In this document: positions 1-7,994 of the stretch, piece by piece
How positions within the stretch are numbered: position 1 is the first letter of the stretch
How the letters are laid out: every line of letters begins with the position of its first letter
Source: Pseudoruegeria sp039972875
GTDB taxonomy: Bacteria; Pseudomonadota; Alphaproteobacteria; Rhodobacterales; Rhodobacteraceae
Length of the DNA stretch: 64,000 bases
Assembly (NCBI GenBank): GCA_039972875.1
Contig: JBDWMA010000024.1
Span: 62,001 to 126,000, forward strand
Reading direction: 5' to 3'
Position numbers and translations under genes: made by a program
Notes under the pieces: generated by a model
Database searches by the model: none
What the model was told of the DNA's origin: nothing
What the model saw: only the letters and a program-made list of their open reading frames with translations

Positions 1-1126
1 CTGCTTTCCGTGTGTGGGTTCGGATGCCAATTGTATTCAGGTGCGTCACCACATCGGGGGAAGGCATGCCCTTGACCACGATTGACACAAGACCTTCGCG
101 CGCTAGATTGTCCTCTCCGGCCAGAATGGTCACGTGTTCCATATTCCTTAATCCCGGTAAATTGCCGAGGCCGTTGATCATGGCGTTGGTCAGGTGTGTC
201 TCATAGGCGTGAATTGCGCGCCCAGCGGCCTCTATGCGTTTGCGTGGTTCGGTTTCCTGAGAGACTTCGCCCCCCAGCCAGTCAAAATACGCGACCACAT
301 CGGATGTCGTGGCATAGGCACCTGTGTCACGGGTTCCGAACTCCCAACCGGAGTCGAGCGCATCAATCAGCACGTCATGGGGCAAAAAGGTCAACCGATC
401 AGAGATCCATGCAATTCCGTATCCATGGCGTGAGAACATTTTATAGGGGGAGATCGCGTAACCGTCGACGTCATAATCGGAGAGATCCATTTGCCCATGA
501 GCTGCGTGTTGGATGCCATCTACGATAATCAAGCAATCCGGAGAGACAGTTCGGATCGCACGCGAAATCGCAGTAACATCCATACCCATCCCCGTCACGG
601 GGGAGGCATGAAGGATGGTCGCGACGGCCACATCAGGGGTCATAAATTTCGCATAATCCTCGGCCTGCACCAATCCTGTTGCATTGTCATGTGGGACGCT
701 CACATAATGCAAACCCGCGACTTCAGCCCATCGATGGGCAGCGCTGCGGCTGGCCGGATGTTCAATCGTACTGCCAATGACTTTGCTGCCTTTGGGGACG
801 GCTAAACAGGCCGTGCGGATCATACGAAACAACAGCTCCGTACCGCTTTCGCCAGCAAAGAACTGACCGGAAGAGGCGTTTAAGAGCACTGATAGATCAG
901 ACTTTGCCTTTTGGATTACGGAAACAAGCTGATGAGACGCCAAATTATCGCGTCCCTGATTGTCTGGCAGCGCGGCATAGACCGCAGATGTATCGGCCAC
1001 GGATTTCAAGGTCAACGCGCCCCCGGCGTTTTCAAAGAAGATCCTAGGTCCCTGAAATGGACAGGAGTCGACATGGGCAAAGCGATCTCTGATGGCTTGG
1101 ATCAAAGGTGGGTTGTTGATGATCAT
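1..1126 (-). CDS. Class V aminotransferase-fold PLP enzyme (cysteine desulfurase-like), 3' end cut by window
   Basis: The reading frame is open from an ATG at 1126 to the left edge, about 375 codons, and a purine-rich ribosome site (aggcagga) precedes the start. The N-terminal part carries an FENAGG motif like the cofactor-phosphate loop of this fold. Residues 202-207 read VDGIQH (Asp203 should contact the pyridine nitrogen), and SPYK places the Schiff-base lysine at about Lys229. This layout matches cysteine desulfurase-like / isopenicillin-epimerase-like class V enzymes. Near the cut end the segment GIRTHTRK falls where SufS-type desulfurases carry their catalytic cysteine, and no cysteine is present. 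A lyase, epimerase or aminotransferase role is therefore as likely as sulfur mobilisation. The substrate is unknown. It is transcribed away from the regulator at 1418. Confidence 0.8.
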   Translation of the reverse strand, partial: MIINNPPLIQAIRDRFAHVDSCPFQGPRIFFENAGGALTLKSVADTSAVYAALPDNQGRDNLASHQLVSVIQKAKSDLSVLLNASSGQFFAGESGTELLFRMIRTACLAVPKGSKVIGSTIEHPASRSAAHRWAEVAGLHYVSVPHDNATGLVQAEDYAKFMTPDVAVATILHASPVTGMGMDVTAISRAIRTVSPDCLIIVDGIQHAAHGQMDLSDYDVDGYAISPYKMFSRHGYGIAWISDRLTFLPHDVLIDALDSGWEFGTRDTGAYATTSDVVAYFDWLGGEVSQETEPRKRIEAAGRAIHAYETHLTNAMINGLGNLPGLRNMEHVTILAGEDNLAREGLVSIVVKGMPSPDVVTHLNTIGIRTHTRKA

Positions 1127-1417
1127 AATGTGTCCTGCCTGTGGGCGGCTGCGCCGGTTCCAAAGGCTTAACAGATTCTGTGTTTTCGCCAAGGGGGTGC
1201 GTTGAGTGTTGGGTGAATTTGCGTAGAGCAGGCCGGTTATCAGGGGCCGGATTTGCAGGCCATGTCTATGGTTTATATTAGAAAATGTTGGGGGGCCGAC
1301 AAAGTGATTTGCGCTATGACAGTTCAGATGTAAGGTGGGTAGCGTAAGTTCAAAAATTCGCCAGGCTGTCCCGTTATTCCCAGACAAACCGAGCATATAG
1401 AGACCGTCACAGAAGCT

Positions 1418-2332
1418 GTGCATTCGCGTGCTGCAGCCGCGCGCTCGCGGCTTGTGGCGTCATGGCGACGTTCCATGTTAACTCACGGTTTGGACCCCGC
1501 AACGCCTCAGATAACCTTTTGCGAAACCGAAGGGGAGATCATGGCGCGTCGGGACGTTTTGGGCCGGATGAGCCTGATTGCGGGCCCAAAACTGGATCGA
1601 TTGTTTGAACTTGTTGGGGCATCAGGCTGTGGCATCGCGCTAACGGATGCTGAAGGCGTGGTCATTGATCACCGGTTTTCGGATGCGGATCGTCCCGTGT
1701 TCGATCAATGGGGGCTTCGATTGGGCGCTGATTGGAGCGAAGCGGCGCAAGGGACCAATGGGATTGGCACCTGTCTGGCTGAAAATCGGGATGTGGTGAT
1801 TCATCGGGAACAGCATTTCTTGGTCAACAACACCGCCATGAGCTGTATTGATGCGCCGGTTTACGGTGCAGATGGCCGATTGGTTGCGGCCTTAGATGTA
1901 TCCTCGGCGCGCGCCGATCAAACAGAGGTCATAAATGGCTTGATCGCGGCAATGGTACGCCAGACTGCACGCAGCATCGAGGCGGATAATTTTCGTGCAA
2001 ATTTCGATGCCGCACGGATCATCGTTGCCAATCAAGACGACAGCGATCAGGCGATGTTAATTGCTGTAGACAATGATGATGTGGTGGTGGGGGCAACACG
2101 CGGAGCCCGAAAAGCATTCGGGATGACGCTTGAGGGTAAGATTACTCCGATTCCGGCGAGCGATTTGATTGGGCGAAGTGATGGGGCAAGTGGATTTGAA
2201 AAAGCGGAACGCGCTGCCGTTGTCCGCGCGCTTGTGCGGGCAGACAACAATGTAAGCCGGGCCGCACGCGGACTGGGGGTATCCCGTGCGACGCTGTATC
2301 GGCGGATGAAGCGGCTTGGAATTTCGGGCTAA
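1418..2332 (+). CDS. GAF-domain / Fis-type HTH transcriptional regulator lacking an AAA+ domain
   Basis: A 304-residue protein with a GTG start. Residues 1-50 hold the SRLVASWRRS-type head seen in AcoR-like regulators. Residues about 60-190 form a GAF sensor domain that includes GTNGIGTC (113-119). Residues about 263-302 form a Fis-type helix-turn-helix (NVSRAARGLGVSRATLYRRM). Classical AcoR proteins have a sigma54-contacting AAA+ ATPase between these parts. Here only about 70 unrelated residues join them, so sigma54 activation is not expected. It lies 272 bases upstream of the molybdenum hydroxylase genes on the same strand and is the obvious candidate regulator for them. Ligand and target are inferred only. 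Confidence 0.85.
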   Translation: MHSRAAAARSRLVASWRRSMLTHGLDPATPQITFCETEGEIMARRDVLGRMSLIAGPKLDRLFELVGASGCGIALTDAEGVVIDHRFSDADRPVFDQWGLRLGADWSEAAQGTNGIGTCLAENRDVVIHREQHFLVNNTAMSCIDAPVYGADGRLVAALDVSSARADQTEVINGLIAAMVRQTARSIEADNFRANFDAARIIVANQDDSDQAMLIAVDNDDVVVGATRGARKAFGMTLEGKITPIPASDLIGRSDGASGFEKAERAAVVRALVRADNNVSRAARGLGVSRATLYRRMKRLGISG

Positions 2333-2341
2333 TTTGCGGAC

Positions 2342-2427
2342 TGTCTCAGTTTTGAAACATCTTTTTTCATATTCTTTGGGTTAGGGGCTATCATCATGTC
2401 TCTCGAGTTGCTCTGTTCCAAACTGAG
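2342..2427. promoter_or_regulatory. Inverted repeats in the regulator-coxS spacer, possible operator
   Basis: Two dyads lie in the 272-base spacer. TGTCTC (2342-2347) and GAAACA (2354-2359) form an imperfect dyad with a 6-base spacer. CTCAGTTT (2345-2352) recurs inverted as AAACTGAG (2420-2427). They could be binding sites for the GAF-Fis protein encoded just upstream. No sigma54 -24/-12 element was recognised. This is pattern evidence only. Confidence 0.25.
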
Positions 2428-2604
2428 AAAGCAGGGAGGCTTTCACACAAATCCTAGACACAGGCCAAACCCGAGGCATTCTTAAACCCGCGCTCTAAGG
2501 CGGCAATGCCAGATTAATCCGTATGGTCGTGTCATAGCTAATTTTGGAAACCAACTGCAGTCCAGTAAGACGGCGGTGGTTTCAGCCACATGTGGGAGGA
2601 ATAC

Positions 2605-3087
2605 ATGCCGAAGGTCACGTTAAACGTAAACGGACGAGAGATGTCTGCAGAGGTCGAAAACAGAACACTGTTATCGACGGCACTGCGCGAAAATCTGATG
2701 CTCACCGGAACACATGTTGGATGCGACACCAGCCAATGCGGGGCCTGTGTGGTTCACTTAGATGGTCAGGCTGTCAAATCCTGTACGATGTTCGCGGTTG
2801 AGGTCGATGGTGCACAGGTCAACACGATTGAAGGTCAGGCTGCTGCCGATGGCACGTTGAACGTGATTCAGCAGGCCTTTCAGGATCATCACGGACTGCA
2901 ATGTGGGTTCTGTACACCAGGTATGGTGATGAGCGCTGCCGCCTTGTTGAAGGACAATCCAAAGCCAAGTGAACCCGAGATTCGCGCCTACCTTGAGGGC
3001 AATATTTGCCGCTGTACAGGGTATCAAGGCATCGTGAATGCAATTCTGGCCGCCAGCGGTCAGGACGTCGCAATCGCTGCAGAATAG
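2605..3087 (+). CDS. Molybdenum hydroxylase small [2Fe-2S] subunit (CoxS-like)
   Basis: A 160-residue iron-sulfur subunit of the xanthine oxidase / CO dehydrogenase family, passing electrons from the molybdenum centre to FAD. The N-terminal plant-type ferredoxin cluster uses Cys40, Cys45, Cys48 and Cys60. The C-terminal helical cluster uses Cys100 and Cys103 (QCGFCTPG) and Cys135 and Cys137 (ICRCTGY). All eight ligands are present, and the length is normal for the family. The start at 2605 is preferred over an in-frame ATG at 2590 because gggaggaa sits directly before it. It is the first gene of a small-large-medium operon, with the next start 13 bases downstream. The name CoxS would be structural only, since the true substrate is not known. 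Confidence 0.93.
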   Translation: MPKVTLNVNGREMSAEVENRTLLSTALRENLMLTGTHVGCDTSQCGACVVHLDGQAVKSCTMFAVEVDGAQVNTIEGQAAADGTLNVIQQAFQDHHGLQCGFCTPGMVMSAAALLKDNPKPSEPEIRAYLEGNICRCTGYQGIVNAILAASGQDVAIAAE

Positions 3088-3100
3088 GGGAGGACAGACA

Positions 3101-5467
3101 ATGCCAGACGGAGGAATAGGAGCCGCGACCACGCGTCGTGAGGACCAGCGTTTTTTAACAGGTCGTGGGAAATACACCGACGACATGACCCCGCAAAACA
3201 CCAGCTATTGCGCCTTCGCGCGCTCATCCGTAGCCAACGGTAAGATCAATGGAATAGACACCAGTACGGCCGAAAACATGCCGGGTGTCTTGGCCGTATT
3301 TACCGGAGAAGATTTCGCAGAAGTTGGTGGAAATCCGGCGGGATGGGCAATCGAGTCGCGTGATGGCACGCCGATGAAAGAACCAAAGCGCCCGGTTTTG
3401 TCCCACGGCAAAGTGCGCCATGTTGGCGATGCATTTGCGGCTGTGGTGGCTGAAACCCTTGAACAGGCGATGGATGCGGTAGAAGCAATAGAGGCCGATA
3501 TCGACGAATTGCCTGCTGTTGTCGACATGGCTTCGGCGGTGGCGAGTACAGATTCACTGGTGCATGATGAGATCGAAACAAATATCTGTTTTGATTGGGG
3601 TTGGATTGAAGACAACCGCGCGGCTACGGATGAGGCGATCAAAAACGCCCCTCATGTGACGACGCTTGAACTCGTGAACAACCGCCTCGTCCCCAATGCG
3701 CTAGAGCCACGGTGCTCTATCGGCGAATATGAACCCGGCACGGGGGAGTATCGCTTGACCACCACCTCCCAAAATCCACATCTAACCCGGTTATTGATTT
3801 CGGCCTTTGTCCTAGGCATCCCCGAAAACAAGCTGACGGTACATTCCCCGGACGTTGGGGGTGGTTTTGGATCAAAGATCTATCACTATTCCGAAGAGGC
3901 GCTGGTTCTTGCTGCGGCCAAAAAGCTGGGCCGACCAGTGAAATGGACCGCAACCCGGACCGAAGCTTTTCAGGCGGACGCCCATGGGCGCGATCACGTT
4001 ACAAAGATCGAACTTGCGTGTGAGAAAGACGGTACGTTCATTGCGTTCCGTACAGAAACACTGGCCAATGTGGGCGCTTACCTGTCCAACTTTTCAACGG
4101 TAACACCTACGTTCTTACATGGCACATTGATGGGAGGGAACTATACCGTTCCCAATGTTTATGTGAACGTCAAAGCGGTGTTCACCAACACAGCCCCTGT
4201 AGATGCATATCGTGGTGCTGGACGGCCCGAGGCGACATATTCTTTGGAACGGGTCATTGATAAATGCGCGCGCGAGTTGGGGATGAACCCGATCGACATT
4301 CGCCGCATGAACTTTGTGAAACCCGATCAGTACCCCTATGCGTCTGCGGCTGGGCTGGAATATGACAGCGGCAATTATGATGCGCTTATGGATGGTCTGG
4401 AACAAACTGCCGATATAGCCGGATTTGAAGTCCGGGCTGCTGAAAGCAAGGCGCGTGGGAAACTACGGGGACTTGGTATTAACAGCTATATTGAGGCTTG
4501 CGGTATCGCGCCGTCTAACCTTGTGGGCATTCTTGGGGCGCGGGTCGGCTTGTATGATGCGGCCACTGTGCGTGTGAACGCGACGGGCAATATCTCGGTG
4601 ATGGTCGGGGCACACAGCCATGGTCAGGGCCATGAAACAGCCTTTCCACAAGTTGTGGCGAGCATGTTGGGCGTTGATCCGCTTTCGGTGGATATTGTAC
4701 ACGGTGACACGTCGAAAATCCCATTCGGCATGGGGACCTATGGGTCTCGTTCCTTGGCGGTTTGCGGATCTGCCGTTCACCGGGCAACTGAGAAAATCAT
4801 CAAAAAGGCGACCCTGATTGCCGCCCATATGATGGAGGATACGGCAGAAAACGTTGAATTTAACGACGGGGTATTCTCGGTTGTTGGGACCAACAAATCT
4901 GTCGGCTTTGGGGATGTGGCGTTAAAAGCATATATCCCTCATGATTTCCCCATTGAGGAAATTGAGCCTGGGCTTGAGGAAACGGCCTTTTATGATCCTG
5001 CCAATTTCACTTATCCCTCCGGGGCTTATGCTTGCGAGGTGGAAGTTGATCCTGACACCGGAGAAGTCACGATTTGCTCAATGGTTGCGATGGATGATTT
5101 CGGAACCGTGGTGAACCCACTGATCGTAACCGGTCAAGTGCAAGGAGGGCTGGCACAGGGGATCGGGCAAGCATTGCTAGAGCACGGTATCTATGACAGC
5201 TCGGGCCAATTGTTGTCGGGATCACTAATGGATTATGCCATGCCGCGTGCGGATGATCTGCCAACATTGGTTGTTGATCATAGCCATGCCACGACTTGTA
5301 CGCACAATCCGTTGGGTGTCAAAGGCTGTGGCGAGGCCGGTGCGATTGGCTCCCCCCCGACTGTTGTGAACGCCGTGGTTGATGCGTTGCAGCGCGGAGG
5401 GCATTCGGTTGAACACATCGATATGCCAGTGTCGCCTGCACGGGTCTGGGACGCAATGAATGGATGA
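3101..5467 (+). CDS. Molybdenum hydroxylase large subunit, form II CoxL-like
   Basis: A 788-residue catalytic subunit binding the molybdopterin-cytosine-dinucleotide cofactor, starting at the ATG at 3101 behind an aggac ribosome site. The active-site loop reads AYRGAGR (residues 369-375). This is the form II signature, not the AYxCSFR loop of proven CO dehydrogenases, so CO oxidation should not be assumed. The late motif GCGEAGAIGSPP supplies the conserved active-site glutamate, and PDVGGGFGSK (about 250-259) is a typical cofactor-loop motif. Relatives oxidise aldehydes, N-heterocycles or other hydroxylatable carbons. The neighbouring TctCBA transporter and AtuA-like genes suggest a carboxylated substrate, which is inference. 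The order small-large-medium is also typical of form II operons. Confidence 0.92.
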   Translation: MPDGGIGAATTRREDQRFLTGRGKYTDDMTPQNTSYCAFARSSVANGKINGIDTSTAENMPGVLAVFTGEDFAEVGGNPAGWAIESRDGTPMKEPKRPVLSHGKVRHVGDAFAAVVAETLEQAMDAVEAIEADIDELPAVVDMASAVASTDSLVHDEIETNICFDWGWIEDNRAATDEAIKNAPHVTTLELVNNRLVPNALEPRCSIGEYEPGTGEYRLTTTSQNPHLTRLLISAFVLGIPENKLTVHSPDVGGGFGSKIYHYSEEALVLAAAKKLGRPVKWTATRTEAFQADAHGRDHVTKIELACEKDGTFIAFRTETLANVGAYLSNFSTVTPTFLHGTLMGGNYTVPNVYVNVKAVFTNTAPVDAYRGAGRPEATYSLERVIDKCARELGMNPIDIRRMNFVKPDQYPYASAAGLEYDSGNYDALMDGLEQTADIAGFEVRAAESKARGKLRGLGINSYIEACGIAPSNLVGILGARVGLYDAATVRVNATGNISVMVGAHSHGQGHETAFPQVVASMLGVDPLSVDIVHGDTSKIPFGMGTYGSRSLAVCGSAVHRATEKIIKKATLIAAHMMEDTAENVEFNDGVFSVVGTNKSVGFGDVALKAYIPHDFPIEEIEPGLEETAFYDPANFTYPSGAYACEVEVDPDTGEVTICSMVAMDDFGTVVNPLIVTGQVQGGLAQGIGQALLEHGIYDSSGQLLSGSLMDYAMPRADDLPTLVVDHSHATTCTHNPLGVKGCGEAGAIGSPPTVVNAVVDALQRGGHSVEHIDMPVSPARVWDAMNG

Positions 5468-5526
5468 TCTGACGGGGCAGGGTGGGTTGCAATATGCTGC
5501 TCTCCCCCTCAGTGAGGAGAAAAACA

Positions 5527-6315
5527 ATGTATAATTTTGAATTCACCAAACCCAGCACGGTGCAAGAGGCTGTCGATGCGTTGCAAGACGACGAAGCGCA
5601 GGCGTTGGGTGGCGGGCAAACCTTGTTGCCGACAATGAAGCAACGGCTAGCGTCACCGGATACTTTGGTCAGCCTTTCGGGAATCCCTGAATTGGTCGGT
5701 GTGTCCATTGATGGTGACACGATCACCATCGGCGGCGCGACAACCCACGCCCAAGTGGCCAAGGAGGTTGCTTCTGCATTCCCAGCGCTTGCCGCGCTCG
5801 CGGGAGGGATCGGCGATCCTGCGGTGCGCAATCGTGGTACGATTGGCGGATCTTTGGCCAACAACGATCCGGCGGCTTGTTATCCCGCCGCTGTATTGGG
5901 GGCAGGGGCGAGCGTTGTCACCAATCAGCGTGAAATCGATGCAGATTCGTATTTTGAGGGCATGTTTGAAACCGCCCTTGAGGATGATGAAATCATCACT
6001 GCCGTGCGGTTCCCGATTCCGGCGTCCGCCAGCTATCAAAAGTTCCTCCAACCTGCGTCACGTTTTGCTTTGGTTGGCGTATTTGTTTCCAATACATCTG
6101 GTGGCGCGCGCGTGGCCGTCACAGGGGCATCAGGTGATGGGGTGTTTCGTTGGACAGAAGCGGAGGCCGTCTTGGCAAAAGGTTATGACGCCGCAGCCCT
6201 CAACGGGATGACCATAGAGGACGATGATATGATCGCTGATCTTCATGGCTCTGCCGCGTATCGCGCACATTTGGTTGGTGTGATGACACGTCGCGCTGTT
6301 ACAGCCAGCACTTAA
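5527..6315 (+). CDS. Molybdenum hydroxylase medium FAD subunit (CoxM-like)
   Basis: A 262-residue FAD-binding subunit of the CoxM / xanthine dehydrogenase FAD-domain family. It receives electrons from the iron-sulfur subunit and hands them to an external acceptor. FAD-contact motifs are GGGQTLLP (28-35) and RNRGTIGGSLANNDPA (101-116). The C-terminal CO_deh_flav_C region is somewhat short. The start at 5527 is chosen because gtgaggagaa lies just upstream and the protein begins with the usual YNFEFTKP. Third and last gene of the operon, 59 bases after the large subunit. No CoxDEF maturation genes follow, so maturation must be encoded elsewhere. A hairpin directly after it separates it from the convergent DUF4387 gene. 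Confidence 0.92.
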   Translation: MYNFEFTKPSTVQEAVDALQDDEAQALGGGQTLLPTMKQRLASPDTLVSLSGIPELVGVSIDGDTITIGGATTHAQVAKEVASAFPALAALAGGIGDPAVRNRGTIGGSLANNDPAACYPAAVLGAGASVVTNQREIDADSYFEGMFETALEDDEIITAVRFPIPASASYQKFLQPASRFALVGVFVSNTSGGARVAVTGASGDGVFRWTEAEAVLAKGYDAAALNGMTIEDDDMIADLHGSAAYRAHLVGVMTRRAVTAST

Positions 6316-6321
6316 ATCAAG

Positions 6322-6346
6322 ATGGCGGGGCCTAGCGTCCCGCCAT
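6322..6346. terminator. Hairpin between convergent operons
   Basis: Perfect 8-bp stem ATGGCGGG (6322-6329) / CCCGCCAT (6339-6346) with a 9-base loop, filling the 33-base gap between the FAD subunit and DUF4387 stops. Neither side has a strong T-run, so it may be a weak bidirectional terminator or a protective 3' end. Confidence 0.55.
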
Positions 6347-6348
6347 GC

Positions 6349-6648
6349 CTATACCTCGAGCGACCCGAGTATATGCGCGAAAGACGCGCCATGCATGTCA
6401 CGATCTGCGCGCACACCTTGAACAGAGGGGCGGGGGAGGCTGAATTTTATAACGTTGAGATCGGTGATATCAAACCGTTTTAAAACGGCCTCATCAATCT
6501 GAAAGCAATCTGCGACGGTACGGGTGGTCAAACTAGTTGATACCGTTTTGAATGCGGCGGGCGTGCCACAAAAAATATCTATCGTTAGCCAGAACGGACC
6601 AGCGTTTTTGGATCGGATTTTAAGTACCGTGTCAATTAAGGCTGTCAT
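6349..6648 (-). CDS. DUF4387 protein, AtuA partner
   Basis: A 99-residue protein recognised as DUF4387, a small domain usually encoded next to, or fused to the C-terminus of, AtuA/DUF1446 proteins. Its start overlaps the stop of the AtuA-like gene by four bases, so the two are translationally coupled and probably form one enzyme. No catalytic motif is recognised. It contains KNAGPF near the N-terminus, and the C-terminus ends HGASFAHILGSLEV. It is the last gene of the operon that starts with tctC, which suggests it acts on whatever the transporter imports. Biochemical function is unknown in this family. Confidence 0.8.
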   Translation of the reverse strand: MTALIDTVLKIRSKNAGPFWLTIDIFCGTPAAFKTVSTSLTTRTVADCFQIDEAVLKRFDITDLNVIKFSLPRPSVQGVRADRDMHGASFAHILGSLEV

Positions 6649-7994
6649 GGGCCGACCACCTCAACGGATAAGTCAAACCCATCCATTGGGTTCTCTAACT
6701 CCAGAACATGATTCAGGCAAAATTCATGTATCGCACCACGGGGCATTTCTGGTGGCGAAAAGGGAAAAGCAAATGTTGGCATTTCCTCTTGCTCGGTCAG
6801 CGGATGATGCAGCAGGTATGGGTTTAACATTTTGGCAACTTCCCGACTTAGGGCTTCTGTTTCTGCCGTGACGATCCCCATGACGCCGATTTCGGCGGCT
6901 GTATTGGAAGCGACTTCAAGTGGGCCCAGCGTGGCGTCCATGCCAATCAGGCGTAGCTCAATCGAAAATTTACCGTCGATGCGAGCTTCGGCTTTTGCCG
7001 TACAACGCTTGGTAATGTCATCGCACCATTCCCGAATATGCGCCACATATCGAGGATCGCGAACCAAAGCGATGGAAACGGTTTGATAGCCAACGCGTCG
7101 TGCGCCTTCTAGCTTTACGGTGTAGCGTTTTGATGGGACCCATTCCCCCCCAATAACCCGCACACGGTGGTCATCCAAGGCTGTGTAGACCGCATTGGAG
7201 ACGTCTAAATGGCCACCGGGTTCATACAGAATAAAGGGATCCGAATTTTCATACAGCATATGGGCTGAAACTGTATGTGGGGTCGCGCGGGCCTCTGCCC
7301 CCATTGGGGTCATGGTGAAGCCCTCGGCATCAAATTCAATTAGGATAGTGCCAGAATTGGGGCTGGTTGTCGCCAGTGCGCCGCATTCGCCGATTTTGGC
7401 TCCATGCCATGCGCCACCGGGGTGGCATCCTTTGGCCAGCGGCAATGCTGAGATGATTGCTGTGTCTGTGGTCCTGCCCGCGATGACAATATCCGCGCCA
7501 GTGCTCAGAGCGGCCTGAATTTGTTCTGCGCCCGCAAGGGCGACGATGTTTGTGCATGATCTGAACCGCAGGGCGTCCACGTTGGGTGCGGCGGGCAACG
7601 GCGTTATGCGGCCGGCCTCAAACGCATTGGCCATTGCGTCGCCAGATTGGCCACTTTTGAGGATGGCGATTTTTAGATGTTCTCCGGTTTCAGACGCAAT
7701 TTCACGGGTGATATCGACGAGCCAATCCACGGCACTGTCTGCACCGCATGTTCCTGCTGTGCCGATGATCAGTGGGACATTCGCAGCGGCGCGGGCCGCC
7801 ATCAGTTCACGCCATTCGGCTTTGGTTGAATTGCGAGAATATTTCGAGGTTCCCGTTCCAAGGTAGTGGGGCCCACTATCAGTGGACCCCCCATCTATTG
7901 CAATGATGTCTGGTTGATGCTCGATCCCGCGGGCAAGGGCGGCCCGGTCGTAACCGAGCCCCAATGCACCAGAAGGGATAAGGACTTTGACCAT
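6645..7994 (-). CDS. AtuA-like (DUF1446) protein
   Basis: A 449-residue DUF1446 protein. The opening VKVLIPSGALGLGYD and IDGGSTDSGPHYLGTG are the hallmarks of this family. AtuA itself belongs to the acyclic terpene (citronellol/geraniol) utilisation cluster of Pseudomonas, but most family members sit in other, unknown pathways. There are no atuB-H genes here (no geranyl-CoA carboxylase subunits), so terpene breakdown is not supported. The start overlaps the tctA stop by one base, and DUF4387 overlaps its end. The link with a tripartite tricarboxylate transporter and a nearby molybdenum hydroxylase suggests a role in catabolism of an imported organic acid (inference). Confidence 0.85.
   Translation of the reverse strand: MVKVLIPSGALGLGYDRAALARGIEHQPDIIAIDGGSTDSGPHYLGTGTSKYSRNSTKAEWRELMAARAAANVPLIIGTAGTCGADSAVDWLVDITREIASETGEHLKIAILKSGQSGDAMANAFEAGRITPLPAAPNVDALRFRSCTNIVALAGAEQIQAALSTGADIVIAGRTTDTAIISALPLAKGCHPGGAWHGAKIGECGALATTSPNSGTILIEFDAEGFTMTPMGAEARATPHTVSAHMLYENSDPFILYEPGGHLDVSNAVYTALDDHRVRVIGGEWVPSKRYTVKLEGARRVGYQTVSIALVRDPRYVAHIREWCDDITKRCTAKAEARIDGKFSIELRLIGMDATLGPLEVASNTAAEIGVMGIVTAETEALSREVAKMLNPYLLHHPLTEQEEMPTFAFPFSPPEMPRGAIHEFCLNHVLELENPMDGFDLSVEVVGP

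Noticed and set aside
12..1171. Plus-strand open frames of 60-110 codons in the first 1.2 kb
   Set aside because: They are antisense to the continuous minus-strand PLP enzyme frame, show no ribosome sites or family motifs, and are treated as shadows.
2605..6315. True aerobic CO dehydrogenase (coxSLM)
   Set aside because: The large subunit has AYRGAGR, not the AYxCSFR loop of proven CO dehydrogenases, and coxDEF maturation genes are absent. Kept as an uncharacterised form II enzyme.
6645..7994. Acyclic terpene degradation locus
   Set aside because: Only the DUF1446 protein resembles AtuA; no geranyl-CoA carboxylase or other atu genes are present.
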